DNA of 64,000 nucleotides from JAPWJZ01 sp041287865 (GCA_041287865.1 JBGGMV010000009.1:1-64000), one strand, 5' to 3'; shown: positions 34,990-44,647, numbered from the stretch's first letter. Made by a program: numbers and translations. Notes: generated by a model not told the origin, from the letters alone.

Positions 34990-36347
34990 CAGGTGGCCGG
35001 TTTCTTGTCCTGTCCCTCGACGAAGGAGCAGAGCTCCAGCACCACGTCGGTGACCAGTTTTTCATCGTCGCCTTCCGCCATCACGCGGATGAGCGGTTCG
35101 GTGCCTGATTTACGCACCAGCAGGCGTCCGGCGGTGCCAAGGCGCTGTTCGGCGGAGCGGATGGCGTCCTGCATCGGCTTGGCTTCCAGCGATAGTTCGG
35201 ATTGATAGCGCACGTTTTTCAGCAGCTGCGGCACAGGCGTAAACACGCGGCAGATTTCGCTGGCGGGTTTGCCCGCCTGCTGGATCACGGCCAGCACCTG
35301 CAGCGCAGCGATGAGGCCGTCGCCGGTGGTGGAATAATCGCCCAGAATAATGTGGCCCGATTGCTCACCGCCCACGTTATAGCTGTTGGTGCGCATATGG
35401 TCGACGACGTAACGGTCGCCCACCGGCATGCGTTTCAGCGTGAGCTTCAGCGATTTCAGGTAACGCTCGAACCCGAGGTTCGACATGACGGTGGCGACAA
35501 CGCCGCCGCCCTTCAGCTGGCCTTTTTCATGCCAGTTGCCGGCGATAAGGGCCATCAATTGATCGCCGTCGATCACATGGCCTTTTTCGTCGCAGATAAT
35601 CACGCGGTCCGCGTCGCCATCAAGCGCGATGCCGATATGCGCGCCGTGTTTCAGCACCGCTTCCTGCATCAGGCCCGGCGAGGTCGCGCCGCAATCCTTG
35701 TTGATGTTCGTGCCGTCGGGCGCGACGCCGATCGGAACGACATCGGCACCCAGTTCCCACAACACGCGCGGGGCGACTTTGTAGGCCGCGCCATGCGCGC
35801 AGTCGATGACGATTTTCAGGCCGTCGAGGCGCAAATGTTTCGGGAAGGTGCTCTTGACGCTTTCAATATAGCGCCCGCGTTCGTCGTCAAGGCGGCTGGC
35901 GCGGCCCAGTTCGGGCGAGGTAACGCGTGATGCGTTCAGGTCGCTTTCCACGCGGCGTTCGATGGCGGCTTCGAGATCGTCGGAGAGTTTATAGCCGTCC
36001 GCGCCGAAAAACTTGATGCCGTTATCCTGGTACAAATTGTGCGAGGCCGAGATCACTACGCCGAGGTCGGCGCGAAGGCTGCGCGTCAGCATGGCGACGG
36101 CGGGCGTCGGCATGGGGCCCAGCAGCATCACGTCCATGCCCATCGAAAGAAATCCGGCAGTCATCGCGGGTTCCAACAGGTAGCCGGACAGGCGCGTGTC
36201 CTTGCCGATGATCACGCGGTGGCGATGGCTGCCGCGACGCAGTTCGATGGCAGCGGCCATGGCGACCTTCATCACCGTTTCCGCGGTGACGGGCTCGACG
36301 TTTGCCTTGCCCCTGATGCCGTCCGTGCCGAAAAGTTTGCGTGTCAT
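34989..36347 (-). CDS. glmM: Phosphoglucosamine mutase
   Basis: 452 aa starting MTRKLFGTDGIRGKAN at 36347 with AGGGAA upstream. The active-site serine loop is ISASHNLYQDNGIKFFG; the usual Pro after SASHN is Leu here. The metal loop is DGDADRVI, the sugar loop GGEQSGHI, and the phosphate-binding loop RKSGTEPLIRVM. It makes glucosamine-1-phosphate for peptidoglycan and LPS precursors. Coupled to nadK. Confidence 0.98.
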   Translation of the reverse strand: MTRKLFGTDGIRGKANVEPVTAETVMKVAMAAAIELRRGSHRHRVIIGKDTRLSGYLLEPAMTAGFLSMGMDVMLLGPMPTPAVAMLTRSLRADLGVVISASHNLYQDNGIKFFGADGYKLSDDLEAAIERRVESDLNASRVTSPELGRASRLDDERGRYIESVKSTFPKHLRLDGLKIVIDCAHGAAYKVAPRVLWELGADVVPIGVAPDGTNINKDCGATSPGLMQEAVLKHGAHIGIALDGDADRVIICDEKGHVIDGDQLMALIAGNWHEKGQLKGGGVVATVMSNLGFERYLKSLKLTLKRMPVGDRYVVDHMRTNSYNVGGEQSGHIILGDYSTTGDGLIAALQVLAVIQQAGKPASEICRVFTPVPQLLKNVRYQSELSLEAKPMQDAIRSAEQRLGTAGRLLVRKSGTEPLIRVMAEGDDEKLVTDVVLELCSFVEGQDKKPAT

Positions 36348-36541
36348 AAGATTCCCTCTAACGGATAAACCGGCGGCCTTCGCCGCGGGCATAACCTACT
36401 TGAATCATCGCACGCGCAGCAAGAAAACAGAAGGGTTTTAATTTACATAAATTGGTGCAGAGGGATAACGAATTGATGCAAATTGCGACAAATCAGTGCA
36501 ATAGCGCGCAAACGCGCGCGGGGCCGTGCAATTACGGGGAC

Positions 36542-37384
36542 TTATCCCCCCAGTTTGGGTTTGGAGAGGCCGCCAAGCGATGAAGCATCGGAGCGACCAC
36601 CACGCAGGCGGAGTTCGGCCAGGGCCTCGCCCAGTGCCGCCTTGTCGCCGATCTGGTCGAAGTCGCGCGTTTCCACCGTTTCGGCATCGGTCGTGAGGTT
36701 GCGGTAGAGCGTGGTGCGTTCGCGGGCGGCGAAATTGAAAATCTCGGTGATGCGGTAGCCGATGGCGGGTTCCTCCGTCACGCGCGCGATGCGCTCCCCG
36801 GGGAGTTTTTTCCAGACGGTGTCGTCGGTCACAACAGGCGGCGCATCGGCCGTTGCCGGCACGGCGGCAGGCGTTGCGACAATGACCGGTGCTGGCGCAG
36901 GCATCAGGCTGCGCAGCAGGCGGGCCGCATCTTCCTGCCGGTTCTGCTGGGCGATATAAAGCGGCGTGCGGTTGCTGTAGTTTTTATCGGCGGCGCCAAG
37001 GCCCTGCGACAGCAGGAAGCGGATGGCGTCTTCGTGGCCGCGCTCGGCCGCGGCATGCATCGCGGTATTGCCGTTGCTGGTTTTCTTTTTCAGCAGCTCG
37101 GGGTTTTTCTCCAGCAGCATCTGGCAGATTTCAACGCTGCCGTTGCGCGCGGCATGATGCAGCAGCGTGCCCTCGCCGCCGTCGGGGGCGTCCACGCGCG
37201 CACCCTTGTCGAGCAGCAGTTTCACGGCGTCGCGGTTGCCGTTATTGACGGCATGCCAGAGGAAAGACTTGCCTTCGCCGTCGGTGGAATTCGCATCAAC
37301 ACCGCGATCAAGAAGGTTTTTCACTTCCGTGTTCTCGGCATGGGCGATCGCGTAAATCAGGCGGTTGCGGCCGAAGAAAACCAT
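36542..37384 (-). CDS. Ankyrin-repeat protein with shared C-terminal domain (member 1)
   Basis: 280 aa starting MVFFGRNRLIYAIAHAENTE; a longer open frame to 37558 is a shadow of the next gene. About five ankyrin repeats occupy residues 10-160 (GKSFLWHAVNNGNRDAVKLLL, GTLLHHAARNGSVEICQMLL, GNTAMHAAAERGHEDAIRFLL). A Pro/Ala/Val-rich linker leads to a C-terminal domain (GYRITEIFNFAARERTTLYRNL...) also present in the next two genes. Last of three overlapping genes. Confidence 0.85.
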   Translation of the reverse strand: MVFFGRNRLIYAIAHAENTEVKNLLDRGVDANSTDGEGKSFLWHAVNNGNRDAVKLLLDKGARVDAPDGGEGTLLHHAARNGSVEICQMLLEKNPELLKKKTSNGNTAMHAAAERGHEDAIRFLLSQGLGAADKNYSNRTPLYIAQQNRQEDAARLLRSLMPAPAPVIVATPAAVPATADAPPVVTDDTVWKKLPGERIARVTEEPAIGYRITEIFNFAARERTTLYRNLTTDAETVETRDFDQIGDKAALGEALAELRLRGGRSDASSLGGLSKPKLGG

Positions 37385-37385
37385 T

Positions 37386-38165
37386 TTAACCCCCGTGCCC
37401 GTGTGGCGGCGCAAGACGCGGCGTTTTACGCAGCGCGCCAGCTTCCACACAAGAAGGATCGGCATGGCCGCCCAAGGCCTGCAATGCGTTGAAGGCTTCC
37501 TGCAATTGCTGGCGATCGTGCAGCGCGTCGAACGGCGTGCTCTGCATCGTATCGGCACCGGTTTTCAGGTTGTTGACGATGCGGATGCGTTCGCGGCTGG
37601 CGAAATTGAAAACATCGGTCATCTTGTAGCCAAGCTTTTCGTTCAGTGACGTGACAGCCACCTGCCCGTCGCCCATCATTTCCCATTGGCCGGGGTTGAC
37701 GACAGGCTGGGGCGCAGGCGTTGCGGCTTCCAGCGCTTTCGGCGTGGGCGGCATATCGACGAGGTGGGTAATCTTTTTAGTGAAAGGTGCCAGCACTTCG
37801 GCGACTTCGGTCGCGCCGCGCGAACGCGCCCAGCCGAAGGCCGTGCGGCCCTCGATGCTCAGCAGGTTCGCATTCGCGCCGGCCTTCATCAGTTTCACGA
37901 CGATGGCAAGGCGGCCCTCATACGCGGCGGCATGGAGCGCCGTCCAGTCATACTGGTTCTTGCGGTCAACCTCCGCGCCCTTTTGCAGCAGCATATCGAC
38001 CATTTCATCATAACCGTTCGTTGCGGCCAGGTGCAGCGCGGTATCGTGGCTGTCGCCGATATCGAGATCCACGCAGCCGGGATGCTCGTCGATCAGCTTC
38101 GAGAGTTTATCGGTTTTGCGCGACAGGACCAGCTTGCGCATCTTGCGTCTCAAAAAGAAATGCAT
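37386..38165 (-). CDS. Ankyrin-repeat protein with shared C-terminal domain (member 2)
   Basis: 259 aa. Ankyrin repeats near residues 40-125 include DTALHLAATNGYDEMVDMLLQ, DWTALHAAAYEGRLAIVVKLM and GRTAFGWARSRGATEVAEVLA. The N-terminus is basic (MHFFLRRKMRKLVLSRK). The shared C-terminal domain reads GYKMTDVFNFASRERIRIVN, followed by NLKTGADTMQSTPFDALHDR and QQLQEAFNALQALGG. Its ATG overlaps the stop of member 3 (TGATG), and it ends two bases before member 1 begins. Confidence 0.86.
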   Translation of the reverse strand: MHFFLRRKMRKLVLSRKTDKLSKLIDEHPGCVDLDIGDSHDTALHLAATNGYDEMVDMLLQKGAEVDRKNQYDWTALHAAAYEGRLAIVVKLMKAGANANLLSIEGRTAFGWARSRGATEVAEVLAPFTKKITHLVDMPPTPKALEAATPAPQPVVNPGQWEMMGDGQVAVTSLNEKLGYKMTDVFNFASRERIRIVNNLKTGADTMQSTPFDALHDRQQLQEAFNALQALGGHADPSCVEAGALRKTPRLAPPHGHGG

Positions 38166-39010
38166 CAGGGCTTCCTTTCCGGTGCGGAGAGGCGCGGCTT
38201 GGTCGATACCGCCGCAGGCGCTTCGCCACCCAGCGATTTCAGCGCCGCATAGGCTTCGTCAAGCTGGCGGCGGTCGGCAAGGCTGTCGAAAGGCGTGGTT
38301 TCGATGTTGTCGGCCTTGGTCTTCAGGTTATTGACAATGCGGATGCGTTCGCGGCTGACGAAATTGAAGACTTCGGTGATCTGGTAGCCGAGATCGGGCA
38401 TCGATGACACGGTGGCGACGCTGCTGTCGGATACTTTTTTCCACTTGGCCGGTGGCGCGGGCGTGGCAGCCACCTTCGGCTCGGGTTTCTTGATGCTGCC
38501 CAGCAGGTCGACAACCTCCTGATGCTTGCCCTGGAAGGCATAGCCGATAGCAAGCTTGTCGTTCGCGCCTTTCAGATTGGGGTCGAAGCCGTGCTTCAGC
38601 AAGATCTCGACAATTTCCTTATGGCCCGCCAGCGCGGCGCAGTGCAGCGCGGTGTTGCGGTGGCCGTCGACCTTGTTGATGAAGGTGCTGTCGTATTTGT
38701 CGCGTTCCAGCAGCATCAGGAGCATGTCTTTGTGCCCGCGTTCCGCCGCGATATGGGCGAGCGTGGCATGGCGATGGCCGGTGGTTTCCCAGTGATGGTA
38801 ATATTTAGCGAAATCGGCGCCGCGCGCGATCAGCAGTTCGGCCACCTCGACCTTGCCCGCCGCGACGGCGGCCAGCAGCAGGCTCATGCCGCTCCAGGTT
38901 TCGTCGTTGATGTCGAAACCCTTGTCGATGAATTTCTGCACAGCCTTCACGTCGCCGCGCTCGATGGCGGCGTACATGCGTTCATGCTTCGTGAGGTTCA
39001 TGCCAAACAT
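38165..39010 (-). CDS. Ankyrin-repeat protein with shared C-terminal domain (member 3)
   Basis: 281 aa from the ATG at 39010 (AGGGGA upstream). Ankyrin repeats near residues 15-185 include GMSLLLAAVAAGKVEVAELLI, HATLAHIAAERGHKDMLLMLL and NTALHCAALAGHKEIVEILLK. The shared C-terminal domain reads GYQITEVFNFVSRERIRIVN, then NLKTKADNIETTPFDSLADR and RQLDEAYAALKSLGG. First gene of the three-gene operon. No signal peptide is present, so these proteins are probably cytoplasmic or exported by a dedicated system. Confidence 0.86.
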   Translation of the reverse strand: MFGMNLTKHERMYAAIERGDVKAVQKFIDKGFDINDETWSGMSLLLAAVAAGKVEVAELLIARGADFAKYYHHWETTGHRHATLAHIAAERGHKDMLLMLLERDKYDSTFINKVDGHRNTALHCAALAGHKEIVEILLKHGFDPNLKGANDKLAIGYAFQGKHQEVVDLLGSIKKPEPKVAATPAPPAKWKKVSDSSVATVSSMPDLGYQITEVFNFVSRERIRIVNNLKTKADNIETTPFDSLADRRQLDEAYAALKSLGGEAPAAVSTKPRLSAPERKP

Positions 39011-39140
39011 GAATCCCCTGCTGTTGATTGTGTAACGATATCCTTTGATAGCCGTAATCACGGGGAGCGTCAATTCTGTCAAAGAATCATATGGATATTG
39101 CAAATACCCATAATCCTGAAAGATGTGCGACGAACAGGGG

Positions 39141-39851
39141 TTATTTGCGCTTTCGGGCCGGTTTCGGCGTAGCGGCCAGCAGCGCCTTGCGCTCTTTCTC
39201 GGGGAATCGCTCGATGGCGTAGCGGAGCATGGTGCGCGGCATGTTGTGGCCGTGGTCGCGCAGGAATTTTTTCAGGCGCGGCATGTCTTTCTTGCCGGCC
39301 TCGCGCAGCATCCAACCGGTGGCCTTGTGGATGAGATCTTCCTCGTCTTCCAGCACCATGGTTGAGAGCGCGAAGATATCATCCACCTGTCCGTTGCGGA
39401 TAAAGTGCCAGGTGGAGACGATGGCGATGCGCCTGTCCCACATGGATTGCGCGCGCACCATTTTATAGAGAATTTTACGATCACGCTCCATCAGGTAGGG
39501 GCCGACGATATAGGGCGCGCTGTCGTCCACGCCGTCCCACTGGCGGATCGCGCCGCGGTGCTTCATGTAGAAATCGTAGATCTCGCGCTGTTTTTTATCG
39601 TCGCCCTTGTGGAACTGCAGGCGCAGGATGGAATGGGCGAGCGAGCGTTCGTCGTGGATATCGGAGACCATCAGCTCGCGCACATGTGCAAGGTCGAGGT
39701 CGCGGAATTCCTTCGCCACACCGCGCATCAGCGGCGTGGTGACGCCCAGAAACTCGTCGTTCTTGCTGTCCTTGAAAAAGCCGCGATAGGTCACGGCCTT
39801 TTTCGCGTTCGCATGGCGGCGAAGGGATTTACGCGCAGCTGCGGCAGTCAC
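39141..39851 (-). CDS. DNA alkylation repair protein (AlkD-like)
   Basis: 236 aa, all-helical HEAT-like repeats. Blocks are GVTTPLMRGVAKEFRDLDL, ERSLAHSILRLQF, WDGVDDSAPYIVGPYLM, WDRRIAIVSTWHFI and DLIHKATGWMLREAGKKD, typical of the AlkC/AlkD glycosylase family that excises bulky or cationic alkyl bases. The C-terminus is basic (KPARKRK). It starts five bases after the ftsH stop and is probably cotranscribed with it. Confidence 0.9.
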   Translation of the reverse strand: MTAAAARKSLRRHANAKKAVTYRGFFKDSKNDEFLGVTTPLMRGVAKEFRDLDLAHVRELMVSDIHDERSLAHSILRLQFHKGDDKKQREIYDFYMKHRGAIRQWDGVDDSAPYIVGPYLMERDRKILYKMVRAQSMWDRRIAIVSTWHFIRNGQVDDIFALSTMVLEDEEDLIHKATGWMLREAGKKDMPRLKKFLRDHGHNMPRTMLRYAIERFPEKERKALLAATPKPARKRK

Positions 39852-39856
39852 GGTGC

Positions 39857-41815
39857 TTACGCTTTGTGAGGCGTCGCGGTGCCGAGATCGACGCCGCCGG
39901 CGGCAGGCACGGAGCCCGCTTTCTGGCGTTTCTTGCGCTCGGCGGCTTCTTCCTCGGCCGTGGTGCGGCCCAGGGGCTCGCCCTTGACGATCTTCGCAAT
40001 TTCCTCGCCGTTCAGCGATTCATACTCGATCAGGGCTTTGGCCAGCGCATGCAGCTCGTGCATGTTGTCGGTCAGGCATTTGTGGGCGCGGTCGTAACCG
40101 GCGCTCACGATTTTCTTGATCTCGGCGTCCACCTTGGCGGCGGTTGTGCCGGACATGCCTTTTTGCTGGCCCATGGTGTAGCCGAGGAAGACTTCCTCGC
40201 GGTCGCCGCCGAGGTTGACGGGTCCCAGTTCATCGCTCATGCCCCATTCGGTGACCATGCGGCGCGCCATTTCGGTCGCCATCTTGATGTCGCCGGAGGC
40301 GCCGGTGGTGACTTTCGCCACGCCGAAGATCAGCTCTTCCGCGATGCGGCCGCCCATGGAGACCGCGAGGTCGGCATGGAGCTTTTCACGGGTGAGCGAA
40401 TAACGATCGCCTTCGGGCAGGCGCATGACCATGCCCAGCGCGCGGCCGCGCGGGATAATGGTGGCCTTGTGGATGGGATCGGAGGCCGGTTCATGCAGCG
40501 CGACCACGGCGTGGCCGGCTTCGTGATAGGCCGTCAGTTTCTTTTCTTCTTCCGACATGGCCATGGAGCGGCGTTCGGCCCCCATCATGACCTTGTCTTT
40601 CGCGTCTTCCAGCTCGACCATGCCGACGACGCGCTTGCCGCGGCGGGCGGCCAGCAATGCCGCTTCGTTGACGAGGTTGGCGAGATCGGCGCCCGAGAAA
40701 CCGGGCGTGCCGCGCGCGATGATGCGGGCTTCGACGTCCTGCGCCAGCGGAACCTTGCGCATGTGGACTTTCAGGATTTTTTCGCGGCCGCCGACATCGG
40801 GGTTCGGCACGACGACCTGACGGTCGAAGCGACCGGGGCGCAGCAGCGCGGGGTCCAGCACGTCGGGGCGGTTGGTGGCGGCGATCAGGATCACGCCTTC
40901 GTTGGCTTCGAAGCCATCCATTTCGACCAGCAGCTGGTTCAGCGTCTGTTCGCGTTCGTCGTTGCCGCCGCCGAGGCCTGCGCCACGGTGACGACCGACA
41001 GCGTCGATCTCGTCGATAAACACGATGCAGGGCGCGGATTTCTTGCCCTGTTCGAACATGTCGCGCACGCGGCTCGCGCCCACGCCGACGAACATTTCCA
41101 CGAAGTCGGAACCGGAGATGGTGAAGAAGGGCACGCCCGCCTCGCCCGCGACGGCGCGCGCGATCAGGGTTTTACCCGTACCCGGGGGGCCGACAAGCAG
41201 GCAGCCCTTGGGGATCTTGCCGCCAAGACGCTGGAATTTCTGCGGGTCGCGCAGGAATTCCACAACCTCTTGCAATTCTTCTTTCGCTTCGTCCACGCCC
41301 GCCACATCGGCGAAGGTGACGCGGCCGGTTTTTTCGTTCAGCAGCTTGGCCTTCGACTTGCCGAAGCCCATGGCCTTGTTGCCCGAGCCCTGCATCTGGC
41401 GCATGAAGAAAACCCAGACGCCGATCAGCAGAAGCATAGGGAACCACGAGAGCAGCACGCCGAAGAGCGTCGGGCTGTCGCTCATGTCGCGCTCGGCGCG
41501 GACGACGGGGCCCTTGCTTTCGATGCGGCTGACCACATCGGTGCCGGGCGGGATGATGACGTTGAATTCGGTGCCGTCGCTGTATTTGCCGAGGATCATG
41601 TCGCGTTTGATGGTGACTTCGCGCACTTCCTGCTTGTCGACTTTCTGGAGGAATTCGGAATAGGCGATCTGCGGGCTTGTCAGCTGCTGCTGCTGCGAGC
41701 GGCCGAACATCTGGAAGACCCCCACGAGCAGGAGGCCGATGACCAACCAGATCATCAGGTTCTTGCCGAACTGGTTGTTGTTATTATTGTTCTCGTTGTC
41801 GTTTTGATCTTTCAT
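39857..41815 (-). CDS. ftsH: ATP-dependent zinc metalloprotease FtsH
   Basis: 652 aa from 41815 (GGGAG upstream). An Asn-rich cytoplasmic tail is followed by a first membrane helix (LMIWLVIGLLLVGVF), a periplasmic domain and a second helix near residue 120 (LFGVLLSWFPMLLLIGVWVF). The AAA module has Walker A (GPPGTGKT), Walker B (IVFIDEIDAVGRHRG) and the SRH (RPGRFDRQVV). The zinc site is HEAGH. FtsH degrades membrane and regulatory proteins such as sigma-32. The tilS-ftsH order is conserved in alphaproteobacteria. Confidence 0.99.
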   Translation of the reverse strand: MKDQNDNENNNNNNQFGKNLMIWLVIGLLLVGVFQMFGRSQQQQLTSPQIAYSEFLQKVDKQEVREVTIKRDMILGKYSDGTEFNVIIPPGTDVVSRIESKGPVVRAERDMSDSPTLFGVLLSWFPMLLLIGVWVFFMRQMQGSGNKAMGFGKSKAKLLNEKTGRVTFADVAGVDEAKEELQEVVEFLRDPQKFQRLGGKIPKGCLLVGPPGTGKTLIARAVAGEAGVPFFTISGSDFVEMFVGVGASRVRDMFEQGKKSAPCIVFIDEIDAVGRHRGAGLGGGNDEREQTLNQLLVEMDGFEANEGVILIAATNRPDVLDPALLRPGRFDRQVVVPNPDVGGREKILKVHMRKVPLAQDVEARIIARGTPGFSGADLANLVNEAALLAARRGKRVVGMVELEDAKDKVMMGAERRSMAMSEEEKKLTAYHEAGHAVVALHEPASDPIHKATIIPRGRALGMVMRLPEGDRYSLTREKLHADLAVSMGGRIAEELIFGVAKVTTGASGDIKMATEMARRMVTEWGMSDELGPVNLGGDREEVFLGYTMGQQKGMSGTTAAKVDAEIKKIVSAGYDRAHKCLTDNMHELHALAKALIEYESLNGEEIAKIVKGEPLGRTTAEEEAAERKKRQKAGSVPAAGGVDLGTATPHKA

Positions 41816-41885
41816 ACCGCTCCCGCCCGCTCGAAAACCGCGCCGAAACATGCGCATAGACTAATTATATAGTGCCACCGAAGGC

Positions 41886-43172
41886 TTAAACAATATTTAC
41901 GGGGGGCGGGAAAATGACCGCGCCGCCCGAAAGCTTTTCTGCCGCTGTCGAAACCCAGCTAAGGGACGGAAGCGCAAGGATATTATTGCCCTTCCTGACC
42001 GCCGGCAGGCTGCGCTTGACCTTGAAGGGCAGGCCTTCCAGACGCTTTAAAAGCGGGCTATCCGCCTCAAGGTCTCTCTTTAGCTGCGCCAGGCCCTCTT
42101 CCCCTACCGCGCCGATCGTGCCGGAGTCGGGCGGGTAGCCCGATACCCTGAACCGCCCGTCCCAGATCAGGTTTTCAGCCAGCGGCACAGCGCCTTCGAC
42201 GGCCGCGTACTCGCGGCAGAAAAACGTTTCGCCTTTCGATGCGAAAATTTCGCAAGTGGCGAGGGTGCGTCCGGTAAATTCTTTTTCCTGCAGCGCAAGG
42301 CGCAAATCCTCAATGCCATCAAACCCTGCCGCATAACCGCCGCGCGAAAAGGGCGCAAGGCAAAGCGAGAGCAGGCGGCGCTGCAAATCGACGGGCAGGT
42401 TTTTCCATTCCGCTGTTTTGAGCGTCACATAACCTTCAGGATGTACTGTCGCCATCGATTGAAAATACGTCGCGGCGACAGCCTGCAAGGCATCGCGCGC
42501 ATCGCCCAGTTTTTGCAGCACCTGCGACAGGCGCTGCGGCGTCAGGCCTTCGCCCGCCAGCAGGGATTCGAACTGCCGCAGCTTCACGCGCAGGAATTTT
42601 TCGTTGGCGTTGGAGGGATCTTCAACCCACTCAACCCCCTGCCCGCGGCAATAGTCGCGGAGCGCATCGCGCGTAACGCCCAGCAGCGGGCGAATGATCG
42701 TCAATCCGTTTTCGCTGCGCGACGGTGCCATGGCGGCAAGGCCGTCGATGCCGCTGCCATGGGCAAGGCGCATCCAGAAGGTTTCAATCTGGTCTTCAAG
42801 ATTATGCGCGACGGCCAGCGTGGGAATGCCGTGACGGCGGCAGGCATCGAAGAGCAGCCGGTAACGCGCAGCGCGGGCCTCTTCCTGTATATGCGTTGCG
42901 GGTTTATCGCCCTGCCATTTCAGAATTTCATGCGTAATGCCGCGCGATTGCAAAATTTTCTGCACGGCCAAAGCTTCGTCGGATGATCCCGCACGCAACC
43001 CGTGATCGACGGTAAAGGCTGTCAGCTTGACGTTATTGGCCCGCGCCCATTCCTGCAGCAGCAGCGCGAGGGCCATGCTGTCCCCGCCACCCGACACAGC
43101 CACGGCAATAGAACCGGAACGGGGCATCAGCCCCTGCATGGCAGCGGCGAAATTTTCAGGTGTAAGGGACAT
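41886..43172 (-). CDS. tilS: tRNA(Ile)-lysidine synthetase
   Basis: 428 aa. The PP-loop is VAVSGGGDSMAL, followed by TVDHGLRAGSSDEA and AVAHNLEDQIETFWMRLAHGSGIDGL. RDYCRGQGVEWVEDPSN is another family block. It converts C34 of the tRNA-Ile(CAT) anticodon to lysidine in the cytoplasm. It lies between cpoB and ftsH. Confidence 0.96.
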   Translation of the reverse strand: MSLTPENFAAAMQGLMPRSGSIAVAVSGGGDSMALALLLQEWARANNVKLTAFTVDHGLRAGSSDEALAVQKILQSRGITHEILKWQGDKPATHIQEEARAARYRLLFDACRRHGIPTLAVAHNLEDQIETFWMRLAHGSGIDGLAAMAPSRSENGLTIIRPLLGVTRDALRDYCRGQGVEWVEDPSNANEKFLRVKLRQFESLLAGEGLTPQRLSQVLQKLGDARDALQAVAATYFQSMATVHPEGYVTLKTAEWKNLPVDLQRRLLSLCLAPFSRGGYAAGFDGIEDLRLALQEKEFTGRTLATCEIFASKGETFFCREYAAVEGAVPLAENLIWDGRFRVSGYPPDSGTIGAVGEEGLAQLKRDLEADSPLLKRLEGLPFKVKRSLPAVRKGNNILALPSLSWVSTAAEKLSGGAVIFPPPVNIV

Positions 43173-43187
43173 ATGAGCCGCTGCGCC

Positions 43188-44129
43188 TTAACCCGCGCAG
43201 CCTATCTGTTTCATTTCCTGCTGGGCGGCGCGCATCACGGCGGTTTGCTCGCCGGGGAAATCCTTCCTCAGCTGCTTGAACGAAAGACAGGCGTCTTCCT
43301 TCTTGCCAAGGCGGGAGAGCGAGAGGCCCAGTTTCAGCAGGCTGTCGGGCGCTTTGGAGCCCTGCGGGTAATCCTGATAGCCCTGCGCGAACAGTTTCGC
43401 CGACTGGCGGTAATCGGCGCGCACGTAATAGGTTTCGGCCAGCCAGTATTGCGCGTTCGACGCCAGCGAATGGTTCGGATAGCTGCTCATGAAGCTGCGG
43501 AATTTGCCGGCAGCGCTGTCATATTTTGCGTTGCGGATATCGGTGAAGGCCTCTTCGTAGAGGCTGTCGGCGGAACCTCCGGCAGCGCCGCCCGAAGACG
43601 ACATCGTGCCCAGCACCTGGGCCTTATAGCCATTGCTGTTATAAACGGGGCTGCTGTCGACCGGGCCGTTTGACACCGGCGCGATATAGGTCGCACCGCC
43701 GCCCCCTGAACCATTATTATAGGCCGAGGAAGGCCCGCGCGTCGCGGGCACCGCGCCATCCATGGCGGCGCGGTTCAGGCGGTCGGTCATCTGCTGCAGG
43801 TCGTACTGCATCTGCTCCAGCTTGCCGGTGATGTCGCGCTGCTGCTGCTCGATCGCCGCCATGCGGTCTTCATACGCAGCGGCGGAGCCGGGCGAGACAT
43901 CAGAGGAATAGCTGGGCGAAGCGGCAGGCATAGGGCCGCCGCGATACATCGCGCGGCTCATGGTCTGGACTTGATTCTCTAATTGGTTCAGGCGCGAGAT
44001 CAGCTGGCTGTTGTCCTGCTGCTGCGAGAAGGCGGCGGTAGCAGGCGCGGCAGACAGCATAAAGCACAAGGCCCCTGCGGTGAGCAGGAGCCTTGCGTTA
44101 TGATTGAGTGTGGAAGAGCGGGCAGCCAT
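43188..44129 (-). CDS. cpoB: Cell-division coordinator CpoB (YbgF), Tol-Pal associated
   Basis: 313 aa from the ATG at 44129, which overlaps the pal stop (TAATG). Signal peptide MAARSSTLNHNARLLLTAGA...ATAA. A coiled coil follows (ISRLNQLENQVQTMSRAM), then a Gly/Ser/Pro-rich linker, then TPR repeats (LYEEAFTDIRNAKYDSAAGKF, NAQYWLAETYYVRADYRQSAKLF, PDSLLKLGLSLSRLGKKEDA). In E. coli CpoB links Tol-Pal with peptidoglycan synthesis during constriction in the periplasm. Confidence 0.93.
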   Translation of the reverse strand: MAARSSTLNHNARLLLTAGALCFMLSAAPATAAFSQQQDNSQLISRLNQLENQVQTMSRAMYRGGPMPAASPSYSSDVSPGSAAAYEDRMAAIEQQQRDITGKLEQMQYDLQQMTDRLNRAAMDGAVPATRGPSSAYNNGSGGGGATYIAPVSNGPVDSSPVYNSNGYKAQVLGTMSSSGGAAGGSADSLYEEAFTDIRNAKYDSAAGKFRSFMSSYPNHSLASNAQYWLAETYYVRADYRQSAKLFAQGYQDYPQGSKAPDSLLKLGLSLSRLGKKEDACLSFKQLRKDFPGEQTAVMRAAQQEMKQIGCAG

Positions 44130-44647
44130 TACTGGACCACCAGCACCCCGCGGCGGTTTTGCGCCCAGGAAGTTTCTTCTGCGCCCATGACAGCGGGGCG
44201 TTCTTTGCCGTAGCTGATGGTCTGCAGGCGAGAGGGCTCGACGCCGTTGGCGATGAGATAGTTGCGGACGGCCGACGCGCGTTTTTCGCCAAGGGCGATG
44301 TTGTATTCGCGCGTGCCGCGTTCGTCGGCATGGCCTTCGACCATGATGCTGACGGAGGGATATTGCTTCATCCACTGGGCCTGACGCTCGATGGTCGAGC
44401 GGGCTTCGGAGGTGAGGTCATACTGGTCGTAACCGAAGAAGACGCGGTCGCCGACGTTAACAACGAGATCCTGCTGCGAGCCCGGCGCGGGACCGTTCGG
44501 ATCGGAGGAGCCGATGGTCTGCTGGGTGGTGGTGTTCATTTCGCCGCCAGTGGTCAAGGTGCCTTCGCCATCCTTCTTCTTGCAGGCAGACAGGCCGGTC
44601 ACCAGGACCAGAATGGCCAGAAAGCTGATAATACGACGCGCACCCAT
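44129..44647 (-). CDS. pal: Peptidoglycan-associated lipoprotein Pal
   Basis: 172 aa. The lipoprotein signal ends in the lipobox LSAC near residue 22. After a low-complexity linker, the OmpA-like domain has VFFGYDQYDLTSEAR, VEGHADERGTREYNIALGEKRA and RGVLV. It ties the outer membrane to peptidoglycan. tolB, normally just upstream, is absent here; a divergent helicase gene takes its place. Confidence 0.97.
   Translation of the reverse strand: MGARRIISFLAILVLVTGLSACKKKDGEGTLTTGGEMNTTTQQTIGSSDPNGPAPGSQQDLVVNVGDRVFFGYDQYDLTSEARSTIERQAQWMKQYPSVSIMVEGHADERGTREYNIALGEKRASAVRNYLIANGVEPSRLQTISYGKERPAVMGAEETSWAQNRRGVLVVQ

Noticed and set aside
39866..41872. 668-codon plus-strand frame opposite ftsH
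   Set aside because: Antisense shadow; Arg/His/Gln-rich composition with no motifs.
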